From contig NC_133387.1 in NCBI RefSeq assembly GCF_047511655.1, forward strand, positions 48,166,353 through 48,230,352: a DNA stretch of 64,000 bases, in the 5' to 3' direction. The notes below the pieces were generated by a model. The model saw only the letters and a program-made list of their open reading frames with translations. It ran no database searches and was not told the origin of the DNA. A program made the translations under genes and the position numbers. This DNA is from Castor canadensis (Eukaryota; Chordata; Mammalia; Rodentia; Castoridae). Below, one piece after another: positions 62,830-64,000 of this stretch; positions within the stretch are counted from its first letter, which is position 1, and the number at the start of each line of letters is the position of its first letter.

Positions 62830-63300
62830 GCCCAAGTCCTTCTGCAGCTGGCTCATCTGTAGTGGGAACAGTCTGCAGCTCATGTACCCTTGAAGCTCTT
62901 ACCACTTTGTAGCGCATTTTACGGGTAAATTATTCCGCAGCTCATGTACCTCTGCAGCTCTTGCGCTTTATTAGCGCAATGAAGCGCTGTTGTAGAGCTA
63001 ATCAAATCATTTTTGTAGCGCTAATCTTCTACAGCTCAGAATTTGTAGAGCATTTAAAGAACAAACCAGTAGTCACCTGGTATATCGCTGCAGTTCATAT
63101 TAGCATTGCAAGCGCATGAAGCGCCCGTTTGTAGCGCAACTGAAGCGCTTATCAGTTTGTAGCGCATTGAAGCGCCTATTAGTTGTGGCGCGTATCACTT
63201 TGCAGCGCATTTGAAGCGCAGATTGCAAATCGGTCTGTAGCTCATGTGTGTCTGCAGCTCATTTCTGTCCGCAGCTCATGTCCGTCTACAGCCCGTCTCT
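62830..63300. repeat. Degenerate tandem repeat of GTAGCGCA / GAAGCGC / TGCAGCTCATGT motifs
   Basis: Short related units recur about every 20-45 bp: TTTGTAGCGCATTGAAGCGC-like in the centre and TCTGCAGCTCATGT-like at both ends. At least eight GCGC-bearing and six CAGCTCAT-type copies are readable. Many halves are mutually palindromic. The cluster lies in the PEG10 intron 0.2-0.85 kb from exon 1, inside the presumed differentially methylated region. Confidence 0.8.
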
Positions 63301-63487
63301 GGACTTGGTCGTGAAGACCACAGCTGTGAAGGCTCGGTTGCCCGCTCTGTCTTGGGGTTCAGCCAGTGAAGGCGTGACAAGGTTTGCGCGGAGATTTTCA
63401 GGAGTGCTACTCCATCTCCCGCATCTCTCAATAAAAACGGGGAATGGATGTGATCTTTAAAAAAAAAAATCCTCACCGCATACTCAC

Positions 63488-63695
63488 CACGCGAGGACTC
63501 CTCTGCGAAGACAGGAAGGACGGGGGTCCCACACCTGGCCAGGCGCGGGGCTCCGCTGGGTGCTCGCAGCCCGGAGTGGCTCCGGACCCGAGCCCGCTCA
63601 GCGGACCTTGCGAGGCTGGTGGACCCTCTCCGCCGTTCTCCTTGGGTCGCAGTCAGGTTTCTTCGACACACACCAACCGAAGTTGAAGCGCGTGT
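63488..63695 (-). other. PEG10: PEG10 exon 1 (non-coding)
   Basis: The donor G|GTGAGTATG is at 63488/63487 on the minus strand. The 5' end is inferred from the TATA box at 63725-63718. The exon contains no ATG, so scanning ribosomes would reach exon 2 before meeting an AUG. Joining to the exon 2 acceptor (TTTCATTTACAG, ending at 57562) puts a TGA in the RF1 frame at the junction. The transcription start is an estimate with an uncertainty of about 10 bp. Confidence 0.72.
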
Positions 63696-63988
63696 ACCCG
63701 GAGCCCGGACTGCATGCCTTTTATAGCCTGAATCGAGGAGGGGGGCGCCAAATCCCAGCGTGCTCCGCGGGCTGGGGGGCGGAGGGGGGGGGTGCGTGGG
63801 CGGGCGGGGAGGGGGGATGGGGAGTGGGGGTGGGGGCGACGGCCTCGCTGCACTGGCCCGCCGCTAGGGGGAGTATGGGATTAAGGAGGGGGGGTTCAGG
63901 ATGCTGATGCTGAACTGGCCAAGCTGGGAGGAAAGAAGAAAGGGAGGGGAGGGGAGAATCGAGGACGGCCGGCCTAGCCGGGCCAAGA
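63696..63988. promoter_or_regulatory. PEG10/SGCE bidirectional CpG-island promoter, including SGCE 5'UTR
   Basis: This is an extremely G-rich, CpG-containing stretch between the two divergent genes. It has several GGGCGGG/GGGGCGG boxes (about 63776-63812), typical Sp1/KLF sites. The PEG10 side has a TATA box. The SGCE side has none visible, so dispersed initiation is likely there. In other mammals this interval is the maternally methylated imprinting region. Confidence 0.8.
63718..63725 (-). promoter_or_regulatory. PEG10: PEG10 TATA box
   Basis: TATAAAAG on the minus strand inside an otherwise GC-rich island. It is placed to start transcription near 63695, just upstream of a good splice donor. 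Confidence 0.65.
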
Positions 63989-64000
63989 ATGCAATTGCCC
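63989..64000 (+). CDS. SGCE: SGCE (epsilon-sarcoglycan), first four codons, cut by the window end
   Basis: The window ends with ATG CAA TTG CCC (M-Q-L-P), preceded by CCAAGA. SGCE is the head-to-head partner of PEG10 in mammals, and I recall its major product beginning MQLPR. Strand, spacing (about 290 bp from the inferred PEG10 start) and context agree. SGCE encodes a single-pass membrane glycoprotein of the dystrophin-associated complex and is paternally expressed like PEG10. Only 12 coding bases are visible, so the call rests on the neighbourhood. Confidence 0.85.

Larger units (their letters stand above)
57562..63487 (-). other. PEG10: PEG10 intron 1
   Basis: A GT...AG intron of 5.9 kb separates the promoter-side exon from the coding exon, the usual two-exon PEG10 layout. 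It is AT-rich at 57.6-61.8 kb and GC-rich at 61.85-63.4 kb. I found no SINE, L1 or protein-like frame in it. It contains the hairpin triplet, the minisatellite and the GCGC repeat cluster listed separately. Confidence 0.78.

Noticed and set aside
1-64000. Bacterial-type systems such as CRISPR arrays, operons or riboswitches
   Set aside because: The DNA is mammalian. The regular repeats seen are satellites, L1 monomers or hairpin repeats without CRISPR spacer structure.

Overview
The window is mammalian nuclear DNA, most likely from a castorimorph rodent such as a beaver (kangaroo rats are the main alternative). The evidence is many copies of a tRNA-derived SINE ending in GAGTTCAAnnCCCAGTACC, often fused behind an Alu/B1-like module, together with rodent-like L1 elements that have monomeric promoters. 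The locus is the imprinted PEG10-SGCE pair. PEG10 lies on the minus strand at about 51.69-63.70 kb. The last 12 bases of the window are the first four codons of SGCE on the plus strand.

PEG10 is a domesticated Ty3/gypsy-type gag-pol gene. Exon 1 (about 63488-63695) is non-coding and sits about 25-30 bp downstream of a minus-strand TATA box. A 5.9 kb intron follows. Exon 2 carries RF1 (gag-like, CCHC finger), a GGGAAAC -1 frameshift site, RF2 (aspartic protease), and a 3.5 kb 3'UTR ending at two AATAAA signals near 51.70 kb. Exon 1 has no AUG. The first AUG in the predicted spliced mRNA (57440) has a strong Kozak context and is in frame, 35 codons upstream of the conserved start.

Promoter side: 61.85-64.0 kb is CpG-rich. 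It holds a GC-rich minisatellite, a degenerate GCGC/GAAGCGC repeat cluster and the PEG10/SGCE bidirectional promoter. The intron also contains three tandem near-perfect hairpins at 61.0 kb. The PEG10 transcription unit looks almost free of interspersed repeats.

Downstream of the PEG10 poly(A) site, 45.77-51.64 kb is a tandem array of about fifteen units of roughly 240-325 bp. One unit is swollen by a 1.7 kb C-rich minisatellite that produces a large spurious open frame.

The rest (1-45 kb) is gene-poor. It holds several plus-strand L1 elements (17.1-21.5, 26.2-33.5 and 34.3-42.8 kb), two with tandem promoter monomers; older minus-strand L1 pieces; about 15 SINEs; MaLR LTRs; a gammaretrovirus-like pol fragment inside an L1; and a COX6C processed pseudogene at 24.7 kb. 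No intact protein-coding gene was recognised outside PEG10 and the start of SGCE.
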